Program-made: the position numbers and the translations under genes | Assembly (NCBI RefSeq): GCF_017654505.1 | Contig: NC_054534.1 | Span: forward strand, 41,265,226 to 41,329,225 | Reading direction: 5' to 3' | Source of the DNA: Polyodon spathula | Taxonomy: Eukaryota > Chordata > Actinopteri > Acipenseriformes > Polyodontidae | Length of the DNA: 64,000 nt | The notes under the pieces: generated by a model | What the model was told of the DNA's origin: nothing | The model's input: the letters and a program-made list of their open reading frames with translations, nothing else | The model's database searches: none | In this document: positions 31,511-43,499 of the stretch, piece by piece | Numbering within the stretch: position 1 is the first letter of the stretch | Layout: every line of letters starts with the position of its first letter

Positions 31511-32258
31511 GTTACACTATCATTGAATTGCAAGATGCATTGAACTATTGGCATCAGGGCTTGTATTTAAAAAGAGATTGCTTCCTAATTACAGCTGTGC
31601 TGGTCCACAGGCAGCAGGTCTGTATGCAGTGCAAGGCACAAATACACAGGCTTTGATGTAGAGCTCTTAACAGGAAACAATGCAAATTAATTTTACTGTA
31701 GATTTTTTTTTTTTTTTTCATCAATGAACAGTACTTCAGGGAATGTAAAAGCAAGAGGCATATAATTTCTAAACTATTTAAATTGCTAATTACATTCTGT
31801 ACAGGAGGTGTATTCCTAATGCTGACAGATACAGCAGCTCCTAAGTGTTTGCCTTACAGTTGCTAATTACTGCAGAAGCCAATTAATTGCTGTGGACTTT
31901 TTGTATTCTTTTGCTTATCGGCAGTTAATATTTACATTTCTAATGAAGACAAAATTGGCAAACACTGTGTCATTTTGTAATGAACAATTTCAGTGTCTAA
32001 ACAATGAGCACATTATCTCATTTGTGCCTGAAGAGTGCAGCTGATTAGCATATGTTCTGTGTTCAATTTAACATTGCTCAGTTTTTTTGTGTGCTGTTTT
32101 CAAGAGCTAAAATGTCATAGCAGTATGAAAAGTGTCTCTAAGGCCCTGACAAATGCTGGCTGGAGACTTTAGATTCCAGGAGCATACCCTTGGCCTTTAC
32201 TACAGCTGTTCCCAGCTGTAGACTAAAAATTAAGCTGAAAATGTATACGCATTTATTT
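31511..32258. promoter_or_regulatory. Candidate conserved non-coding element
   Basis: About 750 bp with no coding frame, no recognised repeat and a high density of homeodomain-type words: TTGCTAATTAC (31,781 and 31,860), CAATTAATTG (31,881), TTTGTAATGA, ACAATGAG. This texture is typical of deeply conserved developmental enhancers. It is inference; no alignment was available. Confidence 0.35.
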
Positions 32259-32260
32259 TA

Positions 32261-33687
32261 CACTGAACAAAAATATAAACGCAACATGTAAAATGTTGGT
32301 CCCATGTTTCATGAGCAGAAATAAAAGATCCCAGAAATTTACCATGCACACAAAAAGCTTATTTCTCTCAAATTTTGTGCACAAATTTGTTAACATCCCT
32401 CTTAGTGAGCATTTCTCATTTGCAAGATAATCCATCAACCTGACGTGTGGCATATCAAGAAGCTGATTAAACAGCATGATCATTACATAGGTGCACCTCG
32501 TGCTGGGGACAATAAAAGGCCACTCTAAAATGTGCAGTTTTGTCACACAACACAATGCCACAGATGTCTCAAGTTTTGAGGGAGCGCGCAATTGGCATGC
32601 TGACTGCAGGAATGTCCACCAGAGCTGTTGCCAAAGAATTGAGTGTTCATAAGCCACCTCCAACGTCGTTTTAGAGAATTTGGCAGTACGTCCAACCGGC
32701 CTCACAACTGCAGACCACGTGTAACCATGCCAGCTGATGAAACTGTGGGTTTGCACACCGAAGAATTTCTGCTCAAACTGTCAGAAACTGTCTCAGGGAA
32801 GCTCATCCGCATGCTCGACGTTCTCACCAGGGTCTTGACCTGACTGCACTTCGGCGTCGTAACTGACTTCAGTGGGCAAATACTCACCTTTGATGACCAC
32901 TGGCATGCTAGAGAAGTGTGCTCTTCACAAATGAATCTTGGTTTCAACTGTACCTGGCAGATGGCAGACATCCTGTATGGCATCGTGTGGGCGAGAGGTT
33001 TGCCGATGTCAACGTTGTGAATAGAGTGCCCCATGGTGGCAGTGGGGTTATGGTATGCGCAGGCATAAGCTATGGACAACGAACACAATTGCATTTTATC
33101 AATGGCAATTTTAATGCACAGAGATACCGTGACGAGATTCTGAGGCCCATTGTCGTATCATTCATCCGCTGCCATCACCTCATGTTTCATAATACACGGC
33201 CCCATGTCGCAAGGATCTGTACACAATTCCTGGAAGTTGAAAATGTCCCAGTTCTTCCATGGCCTGCATACTCGCCAGACATGTCACTCATAGAGCATGT
33301 TTGGGATGCTCTGGATCGACGTGTACAACAGTGTGTTCCAGTTCCTGCCAATATCCAGCAACTTCGCACAGCCATTGAAGAGGAGTGGGACAACATTCCA
33401 CAGGCCACAATCAACAGCCTGATCAAGTCTATGCGAAGGAGATGTATCGCGCTGCATGAGGCAAATGGTGGTCACACCAGATACTGACTGGTTTTCTGAT
33501 CCACACCCCTACTTTTAAAAAAAAGAAAAAGGTATCTGTGACCAACAGATGCATATCTGTATTCCCAGTCATGTGAAATCCATAGATTAGGGCCTAATGA
33601 ATTTATTTCAATTGACTGATTTCCTGAAGTGTAATTCAGTAAAATCTTTGAAATTGTTGCATGTTGCGTTTATATTTTTGTTCAGTA
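32261..33687 (+). mobile_element. Tc1-type transposon with both terminal repeats and TA target duplication
   Basis: Ends are CACTGAACAAAAATATAAAC on the left and GTTTATATTTTTGTTCAGTA on the right, inverted repeats with one mismatch, each flanked by TA (32,259-32,260; 33,688-33,689). The 1,427-bp length is close to a full Tc1 element. It resembles a Tc1 subfamily I know as abundant in teleosts and lampreys. The transposase inside is damaged. Confidence 0.92.
32556..33487 (+). pseudogene. Tc1-type transposase, decayed
   Basis: It starts MPQMSQVLRERAIGMLTAGM (helix-turn-helix), then small deletions shift the frame around 32,645 and 32,735. A 189-codon frame (32,918-33,487) covers the catalytic domain: LFTNESWF where the family has an Asp (FTDES), MFHNTRPHVAR where the family has DNARPH (second Asp lost), and PAYSPDMSLIEHVWD (third acidic motif kept). 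Loss of two catalytic Asp residues plus frameshifts make it inactive. A 167-codon antisense frame over the 5' half is a shadow. Confidence 0.88.
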
Positions 33688-33689
33688 TA

Positions 33690-34084
33690 TAATGATGATA
33701 ATCTTTTTCAGTAATCTCCAAAATAGATTGTGGACCATATGGACCTTCTGTACTAAATCATTTAAGGAGCTGAAATCAATTGATTTCCAGATTAAACTGG
33801 CACAGTTTCTACTGTATGTGGCTCTGGGTAAGAAAAGAGGAGTGTTTGAATGAGCTACTGCATTCCCCGTCCTCACAACTCTAGCACATTGCTGTTAATT
33901 AGGTGTCCTGGTGCACTCCAGTGACACTCCTTCTGCTGCTAAGGGATGGTGTGCTGTGGTTTGTTTGCTCCTGAGATTTCTCCCTGCGATTTTTGAACAT
34001 CAGCAATGCTCAGAGCTTTTTAAAGCAACCATGGCTGGATGAAATCCTGCATGCAATGTTCCTTTTACTGTACCCAACATTTGG
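33690..34084. other. Non-coding stretch
   Basis: No gene recognised. Confidence 0.4.
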
Positions 34085-34089
34085 GTCCC

Positions 34090-34545
34090 TTTGGCAAAGT
34101 GCCCCACCCCTGGGCTATTTATTTGTGTTGTATGTTATGTGTTGTGTGTTAATGTTGGTGTATAGTCATTGGTACACGGGATATAAATGGGTCTGTGTAA
34201 TACGAGTGTTTAAAATATATATTTGTATATAGGCACGAGGATTGCACAGCACTTCACGTGCAGGTAAAATGTAATAATATGTGAGAACAGGGAATTGCAC
34301 TTAATTAATTCACGTGCAGTTGTACCAAGACTCCAATTCAATGATTGATTAGCAATCGAGTCTCGGTACAGCTGCATAAAAGCTGCATGTTCTCACTCAT
34401 TCTGGGTTGTGTTCGGTGAGTGGAGAACAGGTGTGTTTTGTTTTTCTTGCAACCTTTTATTTTCTGGTTATTGATTCACATTTCACCTGGCAGTACTGAG
34501 TGTTTCTTAATGGTCTGACGTCACCATACACGCCATCCTGTTACA
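34090..34545 (+). repeat. Solo LTR with GTCCC target duplication
   Basis: 456 bp from TTTGGCAAAGTGCC (first TG mutated to TT) to CATCCTGTTACA, flanked by GTCCC on both sides (34,085-34,089; 34,546-34,550). Same family as 10,803-12,773 and 54,409-54,765. TATA-type GCTGCATAAAAGCTGC lies at about 34,370-34,386. It preserves the uninterrupted insertion site of the CACTA-like element near 34,350. Confidence 0.85.
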
Positions 34546-34747
34546 GTCCCACACAGAGTAGAGAACACGTTTGTGGCAGCTGAGCTTGGTTTACTCTTCC
34601 TGGAGGCTTTCTCGGAATTACACACAGTAAAACATAGCTGAAACCTTACTGAACTGTAAGATTTGCACAACCATCAGATTTAATTTCAGTTACACTGCTT
34701 GGTCATAACTGTACATACATACACCGTTAAAGAAAAAGTTAAAAGAT

Positions 34748-35535
34748 ATGAGTACTGACCTCCCCGAGTCACAGCTGCGTGCTACCATTGCAGATTTGCT
34801 GAAACAACAGCTCGGTAATTTGCAGCAACTAACGAGACAAGTGATTTGGGAAGAACTTCACGGCTTAACGGAGAGGCTCGGATCCTTGGAAAAGGATTTG
34901 AAAACATTTTCTTCTATGTTTGACAATATGCAGGTAACTGTTCGGGCGGTCAAAAGTCAGCTGAAACCAGATTCACTGTTGACAGATTGCAGGAGAAACT
35001 GGCCCAGTATGAGGACAAACAGCGCCAAAATAATTTAAGGCTTGTTGGGTTAGGCGAGGGTGAAGAGAAGGATGACCCTATCAAATTCCTCCAACGTAAT
35101 CTTCCTAAATGGATTCCGGCTTTGGAGGGAAGATCTATTGAAATCGAAAGAGCCGAACGCATCTACAGCGGAAAGGAAGGCCGTAGAAATAGGCCATGCA
35201 CCGTGATTTTCAAGCTGCTGCGTTACAACGACCAACAGGTCATTCTCTCTGGAGCTCGGACCAGCTCCATCCTGCAGCACTGTGGCTGTTCACTTCGCTT
35301 TTTCCTGGCTTACAGCAATGTCACAGCTCAGAACAGACAGGACATGGCGCAAGCCAGGAAATGTCTGATTCAGAAGGGGATCAAGTCTTTTCTGATTTAT
35401 CCAGTTCTGGTTAAGGTGTTTCATGAGGAGAAACACTGGCTATTTAAAACACCTATGGAAGTTGAAGATTTTGCGGTCTCTTTGGAGTCTGCAGGTCCTA
35501 TTTCGGCAATGGACGCAACTCAGCAAGGGATCTGA
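34748..35535 (+). pseudogene. L1-type ORF1 protein, frameshifted
   Basis: Two overlapping frames (34,748-35,038 and 34,987-35,535) together give an ORF1p-like protein. The first starts MSTDLPESQLRATIADLLKQ and is rich in Leu/Gln heptads. The second carries LAQYEDKQRQNNLRLVGLGE, IEIERAERIYSG and PCTVIFKLLRYNDQQVILSG (RRM-type RNA-binding core), then a C-terminal domain with QARKCLIQKGIKSFLIYPVL. ORF1p coats L1 RNA. A frame break near 35,000 separates the halves. Only small damage is visible, so decay is moderate. Confidence 0.85.
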
Positions 35536-36159
35536 AATGTGAAGCAATGTCTGAAGTTAACCAGGACTTAAGGTTTGACAACACTGACATTACAGATTGC
35601 TCATTGCTTATTGACAAATTATTTGTTAATGTGGTTGCATTTGTGCTATACTGTAAAGTGTTTTTTTTGTTTTCTTCGGGGCTAGGTGTATAAGGTTAAA
35701 AAATAATACGTCGATATACAGATATTTTTTGTCTGATGGTTGACTTGGAGTCAGGGCGGGGGTTTAGAGAATAGAGCATTATCTTGCTGGTTGAGGGGTC
35801 ACGAATCAGCGATGTTTTATGTTTTTGGCAGAAAAGAGAGTAATTTCTACCTCTCTACTTACTGCCTTGTGTTTATTGTTATTATGTCTGTGTTGGCTTT
35901 CTACCAATCTGTTCTTTATTGTTGTTCTATTTGCCAGTGCTTGCTTACAATTATATTGTACTGTTTTGCATACCATATCTGTCCAATATCGATTTTAACT
36001 GGTATATTATCTTTTCACACAATGTGCTCTGCTGCAACTAGTAGAATACACCCTATGTCTGTCTTAATTTTGTTTGTTTTCCTGAGAGAGGTTTTCATTT
36101 GTTGATCCACCATGATGGCTGATATTAATATTCTGTGGCTTAAATATTCCTGGTAAACG

Positions 36160-38979
36160 CACAAAGTGTTTAGATTTTTTGCACTGTAAAAGATATCGAT
36201 TGCATTAATACAGGAATCTCATCTTAAATCTGAGGACATTCATTGCTTTCAAAATAAACATTTTCCTGTTGCAGCATACTCTTCTGCAACTAATAAAACT
36301 AAGGGGGTTCTTATATTGGAAAATAGGAAACTAAAACTTTCTGTTGAAGGATCTGGGGGTGATGACTCAGGGCATTTTGTTTATTTGCTAGGTTCCTTGA
36401 ACAATGTTAAATTTGCTTTTGTTTCTGTTTATGCCCCTAATGACTATGATATTAACTTTCTTCCTGGTATAGCGAATGCTTGTCTAGATTTCTCTGAGCA
36501 CCAGTTAATAATAGGAGGAGATTTAAATACAGTAAGTAATCTGGTTTTAGATCGATCTAATCCCAATTCAGCTGATAATTGTTTGAATTTGTCAGTGTTT
36601 TTTAATAATTTTATTAGAGATACTAATTCGCGGGATATTTGGTGTTTGAAGAATGATAATGCAAGGGACAACACCTTCTTTTCTGCTCGACACAAAACTT
36701 ATTCTTGGATTGACTATATTCTTACCTTATCTACACTTATTGAATATGTGACAAAAATTGACATACTGCCAATATTAATTTCAGATCATTCCCCTGTACT
36801 GCGTAATATATTACCTACAATTTGCAATCCACATGCAAAGAAAATTCAGAGTTTATTACACAACTTAATAATAAACTACAAGAATTTATTAAATTTAATC
36901 TCAGTTCTTCTAAGAATCCTGAGGTTCTTTGGGAAGTTACTAAGTGTTTTCTGAGAGGTAATTGCACTGCATTTTCTTCCCATATACACACACACCTCTA
37001 GAAACAAACAAATTATTAACCTTGAAACCCAAATTCAAATTTTAGAGAGTCAGAAGCAGGCTTTTTCTGATGATAGCGCAAAACAATTATATATCCTTGT
37101 GGCAGGCTGGCGAGTGGATAGAGGCCCAGAGACAGTCTGCAGTTCAAAAAAATAACAATTTTATTATAAATTAACAAAAATAAAGTGCACAAGGGCAAAA
37201 TAACAGATACTCAAACACAAATAAAGCAAAAACAAAACTCACAAAAATAAAGTTTCCAGGCTGGGCAATGCCTTCACTGGATTTAGAAAATTCAAAAACC
37301 ACAAAACAACCACCAACCTGCTTCCTCAGCTCCCTCTCCCAAATGAGAAGCAGAGGCCTCCTTTTATATCAGGTGGCTGGGCGCTGATTGATCGTTAATC
37401 AACCTAATCAACTAATCAACCCCAGCCACCTGAACATAATAAACCCAGGCAGGTAGGGGAAGTTAACCCCATCCCTGCCAATTTAAGGGCAGAGCTTTGC
37501 TCTGCCACAATCCTCAAAACTGAATTTAAAGCCCTGGCGTTGTCGCGAGCAGAATTCCTCATTCATCACACCAAGCAAAATTATTATTACCATGGGGAAA
37601 GACCTAGTAGATTACTGGCTCTCAGACTAAAGCATAATTAATGTTTGGCAGCAATTAGCACGATTAAAACTGTAAATAATATATTTGTTACAAAACCTAA
37701 AAAAATTAATAAAACATTTCAAGAATACTATTCCAAATTATATACATCAGAGACCACTACAGATCATGCTGCTTGTAAAACATTTCTAAGCGAACTAAAT
37801 CTACCTAAACTGGATACTGATCAAAGTAAACGCCTTGATGCACCTATTACCTTAGAAGAATTAAAACAGGGAATTAAATCTATGCAAAAGCATAAGTCTC
37901 CAGGCTTAGATGAGTGGCATTACCTCTGATTGGTCTTGGAATGCTTTGGATTTGATCCAGGTTTTATTCATATGGTGCAAGTACTATATAACAATTCTTT
38001 TGCATCTGTGATGACTGGTACTTTCAATCCTCCCCTTTTAAACTTCAACGGGGAACACATCAAGGATGTCCTCTCTCCCCATTGCTATTTGATCTATCAT
38101 TGGAACCGCTAGCTCAAGCTGTTAGACAGTACAGATATCTCGCCAATAACAACTGCAGGCTCAAAACATTACATTTCTCTTTATGCAGATGACATTCTTT
38201 TATTCTTTCAAATATTTCAGAATCAACTCTTCGTTGTCTAGCGCTATTTACTAAATTTGGCAGTATGACTGGTTATAAAATTAATTGGGCTAAATCAATT
38301 TTAATACCTCTAAATCTAGCTGCAAAGAATGCAGTACTCCCTATTACAATCCCAACTGATCATAAATTTACATATTTGGGAATACAGATTCACCCCTCTC
38401 TGCAACATATAATCAAAGTTAATTACATTACTTTATTCAACAAAATTAAACAAGACCTGCAGATATGGTCTCCCTTGCATTTATCTTTACAAGGCAGGAT
38501 AGCCACGATTAAAATGAACATATTATCGAGAGTTAATTTTTTATTTTCTATGTCACTCCTATCCCCATATCCTACTCCTGGCAGTTTGTCAGGCTGGTGC
38601 AGTGGACACATACCTACACATGTTTTGGGAATGTCCGATTGTGGCTGCGTTCTGGGACAGTGGAGCTCAAACTATTACTGAGCTGACGGAGGTTCAGACC
38701 ATAAAAAATCTGGTTGTATTTCTATTGAATGATCACTCCTCCCTGGGCCTTTCTCTACACCAGAGGAGGATATTTCTGGCAGGGTTAAATGCAGCCAATA
38801 AATCCATTTTAAGGCTTTGGATAGACCCTACGCCTCCTATGATTGCTACCTGGCTCTCGGGCTTTAGAAGCATTGTTTTTTTGGAATGCTCCACAGCCAG
38901 GATTAATAAGGCACGTCTTACAACTATACAGGCATGGAGTGCAACTGCTGCCGATTTGGCTGCGCTGATGTTTAAATGA
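36160..38979 (+). pseudogene. L1-type ORF2 (endonuclease-reverse transcriptase), broken
   Basis: Endonuclease: a 212-codon frame (36,316-36,954) with FVSVYAPNDYD, IIGGDLNTV (about 36,513-36,539), SWIDYIL and ISDHSPV, the usual APE motifs. After the linker (NLETQIQILES), interrupted by the solo LTR, it resumes as YYHGERPSRLLALRLK (about 37,582-37,629). RT: SPGLDEW (about 37,895), then a deletion of the central fingers, [24 protein letters not shown] and the catalytic YADD at 38,182-38,193, followed by KFTYLGIQI. Another deletion near 38,580 leads to the Cys-rich C-terminus HMFWECPIVAAFW. Multiple frameshifts and stops. Confidence 0.88.
37098..37509 (-). repeat. Solo LTR inside L1 ORF2, ATCCT target duplication
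   Basis: 412 bp bounded by TGTGGCAGG and CTCTGCCACA, flanked by ATCCT (37,093-37,097; 37,510-37,514). On the minus strand a TATA-type GATATAAAAGGAGG (37,357-37,370) follows an inverted repeat (CAGGTGGCTGGG / CCCAGCCACCTG). AATAAA-type signals lie toward the left end. Joining the flanks restores the ORF2 reading order, so the insertion is clean. Confidence 0.88.
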
Positions 38980-39108
38980 CATGGGCTTCCTTTCCATTAC
39001 CTTCATACTAGCTTCTATTTTTGGTGTGTAATTTTACTTTTAGAAAACAATATTGTAGTAACTTTTTCTTTTATTTGATATATATTTTTTTGCTTTGTTT
39101 CTGTTATT

Positions 39109-39111
39109 AAA

Positions 39112-39176
<65 letters not shown>
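39109..39176. repeat. (AT)n-(AC)n compound microsatellite after the L1 A-tail
   Basis: A-run, then AT, then AC array directly at the LINE 3' end, consistent with growth from the poly(A) tail. Confidence 0.95.
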
Positions 39177-39409
39177 AAACACAAAAGTTTTGCTTCTATG
39201 GATGAGGAAAATAAACTTACAAGAAATAGATCTACAATTCTTAGTCTACAATAATTTATTTCAGCATTCAAAAAAAATTTTTTTGGCAAAATTATAAAAA
39301 TGCTAATTCAAACGTATTCCTCCCTTTTGATGCTATGATAGTATTGTCGAAGGTTAAGGATAAAGCTACTCTTAGGAAAATGTCACAAGGGCAATCGCTT
39401 AAAGTTTGC

Positions 39410-39585
39410 AAAATGGCATTTGAATGATGGATATGAGTTCTGGTCAGAGGTTTTGTGGAGTGATGAAACAAAAATCAAGCTATTTGGTCATGCTGATAGT
39501 TGTTACGTTTGGTGAAAGTCTGGTGAGGCGTACAAAGAAAGGAACACCATACCTGCTGTCAAGCGTGGAGGCTGTAATTTGGACA
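39410..39585 (+). pseudogene. Tc1-type transposase fragment
   Basis: The translation contains GYEFWSEVLWSDETKIKLFG, where SDETK carries the first catalytic Asp of the Tc1 DDE domain, followed by a stop within YVW*KSGEAYK and the NTIPAVKRGG block. The rest is lost at the RTE junction near 39,585. Same family as the remnant at 9.5-10.1 kb, which instead lacks this first-Asp part. Confidence 0.8.
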
Positions 39586-39589
39586 TGAT

Positions 39590-40250
39590 GAGAGGGGCAC
39601 AGACTAGTCGAGAAAAACAAGAATTTATTCATCATGAACACCTTCTTCCAGAAGAGGCCCGTCAAGATATGAACATGGAGAGGACCCAATGGCGTGAAGA
39701 ATGAAATTGATTACATACTCACCAACAACCAGCACATCGTACAAGATGTCTCAGTACTAAACAATTTTAACACAGGAAGTGACCACAGACTTCTAAGATG
39801 CAAAATACAACTAAAAACAGCGAAACTAAAAAAAAACGAAACTCGTGATGACGAAATCTAACAAAATCAGTGTAGAATTGCTCCAGAAGCAAAGCCTGGT
39901 GTTTCAGCTAAAAAAGAAGAATAGATTCAGTGCTATTCAAGATCTCCAATTGAGGTAAACAAAATCTATGAAGAAGGGATACACATAATTGCAGAAACAG
40001 CAAAAAACATCGCTGGAACACAAAGTACAAAAAGCGACCAGAAGATCATGCAAGAGACAAAAGACCTCATGAAAAAAAGAAGGGAAATGTCAAAGATTGA
40101 ATACATTGAGTGCTGCAAGACAGTAAGAAAGCGCTTTACTGAGGATACACGGTTGTTCAACTGTAGGTTGGTAGAGAAAACTATTGAAAACAACCAAAGC
40201 ATGAAGAAAGCAAAACAAAGACTAATTGTCGGGGTGGCGGGTGGCGGGAT
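39590..40250 (+). pseudogene. RTE-type LINE endonuclease/linker fragment
   Basis: In the plus strand the frame near 39,630 reads FIMNTFFQKRPVKI, then KNEIDYILTNNQHIVQDVS and SDHRLLRCKIQLKTAK (39,692-39,830). This is the end of an AP-endonuclease domain of RTE-type LINEs, often annotated as craniofacial-development-protein-2-like. The following frame 40,048-40,245 gives MQETKDLMKKRREM, YIECCKTVRKRF, the linker before the RT. Stops and frame breaks occur throughout. RT is absent. Confidence 0.75.
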
Positions 40251-40555
40251 ACAGATTTTAGCAGTCAAACAAGGAGGATGGGACTGATTTTGAAGGCGAC
40301 TGGTTACACCTGAGCTAATTTAGGATTGCTATTACAAGGGGGGTGGACACTTATCCAACCAAGTTATTTCAGTTTTAATTTTTAATGAATTTTCTACAAA
40401 TTTGAAGCATATTTTTTTCACTTGGAAGTTGTGGGGTAGGATGTGTAGATAAATGAAAAAAAAAAAAAAACGTTTTTAATGCATGTTAATTCCAGGCTAC
40501 AAGGCAACTAAAGGTGAAAATTTTGAAAGGGGGTGTAGACTTTCTAGAGGCACTG

Positions 40556-41078
40556 TGTATATATATATTCACCTTAATTATTATTAAGTGTAGAAATATA
40601 AATTAGTCGAAAGTGAGATATACCCCAAAACAGAAAACAATTGTCTATTATGCAATTATGAAATTATAAAACACAATCTGGATTCAATTAGTTGCCATGA
40701 TTTTAAGGCTATATACAATTCCTTAGTTTTCCTACACAACATTAAATAGTTTAATGATGATGATGATAATAATAATAATACAAAAAAATATAATTTGATT
40801 TGAGCTTTTTGGTTATTATTAGAGGCCCAGAGGTGTCATTACCACCAATGAACACTTAACGACCTTAATAGCCTAACTTGCTGTATTAATTCAGAGAGTG
40901 TGCAATAGAGAAAGTTACAGTATTAAAAAGAAAAGCCTGGAATATTATTGTAGTCAGAAAGGAATCATTAGGGGCAATAATGTATGGTAAAATAAAGAAA
41001 GAAAAGCTTATTTTTTATGATTTTTTGAAGAAAACAAATTAACACAACATTATTATTAGCAGTAGTATTTGTTTATTT
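40556..41078. other. Non-coding AT-rich stretch
   Basis: No gene. A short GAT/AAT repeat lies at about 40,755-40,780. Confidence 0.4.
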
Positions 41079-41292
41079 AGCAGACACCATCCAGGGTACT
41101 TACTGAGACTAGGGTGTGTGAACTATGCATCAGCTGCAGAGTCTCTTACAACAACGTCTCACCCGAAAGATAGAGCACAAGGAGGTTAAGTGACTTGCTC
41201 AGGGTCACACAGTGAGTCAATGAGTGAGCCAGGATTCAAACTGGGGACCTTCCTCTTACAAGCCCTTTTCTTTAAACACTGGACCATGATGA
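41079..41292 (+). repeat. SINE-like repeat with MIR-type core
   Basis: GGTTAAGTGACTTGCTCAGG and the following GTCACACAG match the MIR/L2-type core, then GGATTCAAACTGGGGACC looks like an inverted tRNA B box, and CTTTAAACACTGGACCA ends the unit. It starts TTATTTAGCAGACACC. No coding role. Confidence 0.6.
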
Positions 41293-43051
41293 ATAATATG
41301 TCTTTGCACTCTTAAATAGCTATACCTTTAAAAGCATATTTTAAAAGCATTTTTGTTCAGGAAAATATACAAATATTCTTGCAAGTAAATGGAAGTATAT
41401 TTAAAAAAAATGCACATTAATAGGTTCATTCACAGTTTTTTTATTATTATTATTGCTTAACCCAATCAGTCCTACACAAACAGTGGTGCAAGACTAAATA
41501 TTGTGATTTATACTTTATACAGGTACAGATGCACCCCCCACCCACTGTTTTCCTTGGCCTCGGCTCCAGAAGCAATTTATAGAGGCAAGTCTAAATAAAC
41601 ACGGCAGAGTCAAAGCCACAAGCGGACAGCCAGGAAAAATCAATGGCTGGAGAAATCAGTTGTTGGAATTGATGGAACAGATTACAGATCATAAGCTAGT
41701 GAAGGGCATTTACAGCTAAGTATGGTTTATCTCCAGAATCCGTGGGCAGAGGATAAACACTGCTCCAAGCAGTTATTGAAATATACACACAAACAAGCCA
41801 GTGATCTATTAAAAAAAATAAATAAATAAATGCATAATGCGGGAGATGCTGTTTGGCTAATGAAGTTATGAAAATACTGAAGTTGCAATATTAATGTGAA
41901 AATGATCTTTTCTGTGGCATAATTTTAACACTACACAATTGCAAAAGCTTAGTTATTTTCTCATGCCTTAACAACTGCAGTACTAAAGATATTACTTTAT
42001 ACTCATAACTTTATTAAATTAATAAGATATATGTTGGATTTGTCTGGGAATTAAGATGTATGCCTAGAGTTTACGCCAAGTAAGTCATAAACTGCAAGAA
42101 TTTTATCATTAGCAGTCGTTTACAGAGGATAAAAGTACTGTTATAGAAATTGTCACCTGTCTGGAGTTGCAGCAGCTTGAAAATATGACAATATGACAGC
42201 TTACACGCAGTGCAGTCAGTGCCACCTGCTCCAGAGATTTTGAACAAGTACATTGTAATTAACTGCTGCAATGTATATATATTGGTATATAATTATTAGT
42301 GCTGCATTGATGAGGTAGTAAGGTAAAAAAAAATTCTAAACCCACACATTAGTACTATATTTTTATCTGTACAATAACATAATGCCATATAATAGTATAT
42401 ATAGTATAATAGTATATAAGTGGAAAAAAATAATAAAACTGCTAGGATGTTACTTCATATATTTTCAAAGATACCTAAATAAGGTGAGAAATGTATAAAT
42501 TAAATATCATTGATGCAGTTTTCACAGAATGTATTTTATAATAACTGTCATAACTTTAGACATGAACAAACACCAACCTTGGTTGCAACAGGAACATCAT
42601 TTTAACTGTAACTTAAGGCAGATAGTTAGTAGGAACAGGAAATGGGTCATTGTTTATTTGTAAAATATCATAAGCGCATAGAAAATATATTATAACCAAA
42701 CAAAACATTATGTATAACAGGACGAAGACTGAAAGCTGCTTACATGATAAATGGTTATTCTATAAAATATAAATGTCTAAAGATATAGCGAGAAGCCATT
42801 GGTTAAGGACAACATGAGACATAGATAAGTTTAAATGTTGAAGGACCTACTAACATTAAATTACCAGCCTTTAAATATGTACAAGTGGACACCTGGTTAT
42901 GACACCTAAGCTCCCAATTAAGCCAGCAATTTTCAATTCAATAACAAAATAACAGGTTACAGCCAACTCAATCCATAGACATGTCAGCTTTGAATTTGTT
43001 TCATTTAGTTATTTATTATATGTACTATGCTTATATTACATAAAAATGTAT
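41293..43051. other. Non-coding AT-rich stretch
   Basis: No gene found. 41,560-41,760 is less AT-rich and non-repetitive. The rest is AT-rich filler. Confidence 0.4.
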
Positions 43052-43056
43052 CTGCT

Positions 43057-43410
43057 TGTGGTAGGTAGGCTGGGTGGTGTGACATCACAGACCTGGAACT
43101 AGACAGACACAGACAGCACTGGGGTATGAATGCACTGCTTGTGCAGTTTAATGATAAACAAATAAAGGGCTGAACGAAACAAAACTGATACAAAGAGATG
43201 GAGATAGTCACATTTTAAGTGAGTTTAGCATGGGTGGGGAATTTTAACCCCATTCATGCGGTAAAATAACAAATACATGATTTGTTTTATTGCAAATTAT
43301 TACAAATTAGACTATGCATTTTAAATATTACAACAAAAACAAAATAATACATATACACAGGGGCGGGGAGTACCCCGACTCATATCCCCCCCACTTGTGC
43401 GTAGCTCACA
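43057..43410 (-). repeat. 3' LTR of the short LTR element
   Basis: Begins on the minus strand TGTGAGCTACGC (43,410) and shares with the 5' LTR the blocks GGGGTAC, TATTATTTTGT, GTTATTTTRCMGCATG and TTAAAATTCCCC, but is clearly diverged, with a different end portion. Confidence 0.65.
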
Positions 43411-43419
43411 TGGCCTCAA

Positions 43420-43434
43420 AGGCTACCTCCCCCC
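43420..43434 (-). promoter_or_regulatory. Polypurine tract of the short LTR element
   Basis: Read on the minus strand it is TTAAGGGGGGAGG, just upstream of the 3' LTR, the position of a plus-strand primer. Confidence 0.55.
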
Positions 43435-43499
43435 TTAAAAACCCAGCAGTCCCGATCATAGTTATGGGCCAGGAACAGAGGCACCCATGGGCCCACGGG

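Larger units (their letters stand above)
34551..39115 (+). mobile_element. L1-type LINE with ORF1 and ORF2 remnants
   Basis: The region holds, in L1 order, a short 5' UTR, an ORF1 with a coiled-coil-like start and RNA-binding middle, an ORF2 with AP-endonuclease, RT and C-terminal motifs, a 3' UTR (38,980-39,107) and an A-rich tail at about 39,108-39,119. A 412-bp solo LTR is inserted at 37,098. Large internal deletions in the RT and after the palm shorten it to about 4.1 kb without the LTR. Confidence 0.85.
39390..40553 (+). mobile_element. Tc1-type transposon remnant interrupted by an RTE LINE piece
   Basis: The left part (39,390-39,585) encodes a Tc1 transposase segment. The right end (40,266-40,553) is the reverse complement of the left end at 9.15-9.40 kb and terminates GGCACTGTG before a TA-rich run. 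The two parts are separated by about 670 bp of RTE-type LINE. The left terminal repeat is missing. Confidence 0.8.

Noticed and set aside
32253..32756. 167-codon minus frame
   Set aside because: Antisense to the Tc1 transposase start and the terminal repeat; a shadow frame.
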